Shown here piece after piece: positions 46,030 through 46,747 of a stretch of 46,747 nucleotides of DNA (the stretch's first letter is position 1; each line of letters begins with the position of its first letter). The position numbers and the translations under genes are program-made. The notes beneath the pieces are model-generated. The model ran no database searches, had not been told where the DNA came from, and saw only the letters and a program-made list of their open reading frames with translations. The DNA is from Chloroflexota bacterium. GTDB lineage: Bacteria; Chloroflexota; Anaerolineae; Ardenticatenales; JAADHH01. The stretch covers positions 1 to 46,747 of the forward strand of contig JAADHH010000104.1 of NCBI GenBank assembly GCA_013151955.1. The letters are read 5' to 3'.

Positions 46030-46747
46030 ATGGACTACCTGACCCGCCATCTGCACGAAGTACCCGCTTTCCGCGCACTGCTGCGAAGCATCGAGTGCCG
46101 CCTGTTCGAGGAGGCCGGCCCGCTCGAGCCCCCGGTGCTCGACCTGGGCTGCGGGGATGGCCATTTCGCCAGCATAGCCTTCCACGCGTCCCTCTTCGCC
46201 GGCTTCGACCTGGACGAACCGTCGGTGCGTGAAGCGGCGACCCGTGGCATCTACCGGCACCTGCTGGTGAGCAGTGCGCCGGCCATGCCCTTCGCCGGGG
46301 CCAGCTTCGCCACGGTGGTCAGCAATTGCGTCGTCGAACACATCCCCGACCTGGAGGGCACGCTGGCCGAGGTACACCGTGTCTTGCGACCGGGTGGGCG
46401 CTTCCTCTTCGGCGTGCCGAGCGACCGCTTTGCCGACATGCTGCTGGGCAGCACGCTGCTGCGTCGCGTGGGGCTGCGTGGCCTGGCCGGCCGCTACGGC
46501 GGCTGGTTCAACGACCATTCGGCACACTTCCACACCGATCCGCCCGCTGTATGGCAGGAGCGGCTCGAACGGCTGGACTTCACGGTCAGCCGCTGGCAAT
46601 ACTACATGACGCCGGCCGGGCACCGTGCATTCGACTTGGCCCACTACCTGGGCGTACCAAATTTGATCAGCCGCAAGTTGACAGGAAGGTGGGTTTTGTG
46701 GCATAATCCCGTAACGTTGCGATTCGTCGAACGGTGGCTGCGGCCCT
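46030..46747 (+). CDS. Class I SAM-dependent methyltransferase (3' truncated by window edge)
   Basis: MDYLTRHLHEVPAFRALLRSIECRLF...PVLDLGCGDGHFASIAF...VVSNCVVEHIPDLEGTLAEVHRVLRPGGRFLFGVPS; open to window end, hence absent from the ORF track. Confidence 0.88.
   Translation, partial: MDYLTRHLHEVPAFRALLRSIECRLFEEAGPLEPPVLDLGCGDGHFASIAFHASLFAGFDLDEPSVREAATRGIYRHLLVSSAPAMPFAGASFATVVSNCVVEHIPDLEGTLAEVHRVLRPGGRFLFGVPSDRFADMLLGSTLLRRVGLRGLAGRYGGWFNDHSAHFHTDPPAVWQERLERLDFTVSRWQYYMTPAGHRAFDLAHYLGVPNLISRKLTGRWVLWHNPVTLRFVERWLRP

Noticed and set aside
1-46747. CRISPR array, rRNA, tRNA
   Set aside because: No regularly spaced direct repeats and no tRNA/rRNA signature seen by eye; a tRNAscan/Infernal run would be decisive.

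Overview
46.7 kb of GC-rich, gene-dense bacterial chromosome. My taxonomic guess is Chloroflexota/Anaerolineae-like, from gene content, long T/P-rich secreted linkers and short palindromic intergenic repeats; this is inference only. I support about 35 protein-coding genes. Housekeeping genes: der, hisS, nadK, recN, fabL, smc, an L-asparaginase and mobA. Others: an ABC ATPase/permease pair next to a PaaK-like ligase, HD-GYP signalling, lipoproteins (DUF4352, DUF3179), membrane glycosyltransferases, and a surface-polysaccharide-like locus (CDP-paratose-epimerase-like, GT4, methyltransferases). The left edge is a giant modular glycosidase-like secreted protein with a dockerin-like C-terminus. No rRNA, tRNA, CRISPR array or intact transposase was recognised. 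Main points for follow-up: (1) a PD40 beta-propeller fused to a domain carrying the M15/VanY metal-site signature SxHxxGxAxD...ExxH, first gene of a stop/start-overlapping operon; (2) tandem diverged FAD oxidoreductases sharing an N-x-CAG motif; (3) two MITE/fold-back-like non-coding elements, one with 17-bp perfect TIRs, TA flanks and nested hairpins, one ~92-bp fold-back flanked by 9-bp direct repeats; (4) two copies of a REP-like palindrome just after stop codons; (5) a compact nucleotidyltransferase plus small-ORF module with antitoxin-like debris; (6) a palindromic three-way-junction sequence. No complete unprecedented defence or biosynthetic system is evident.
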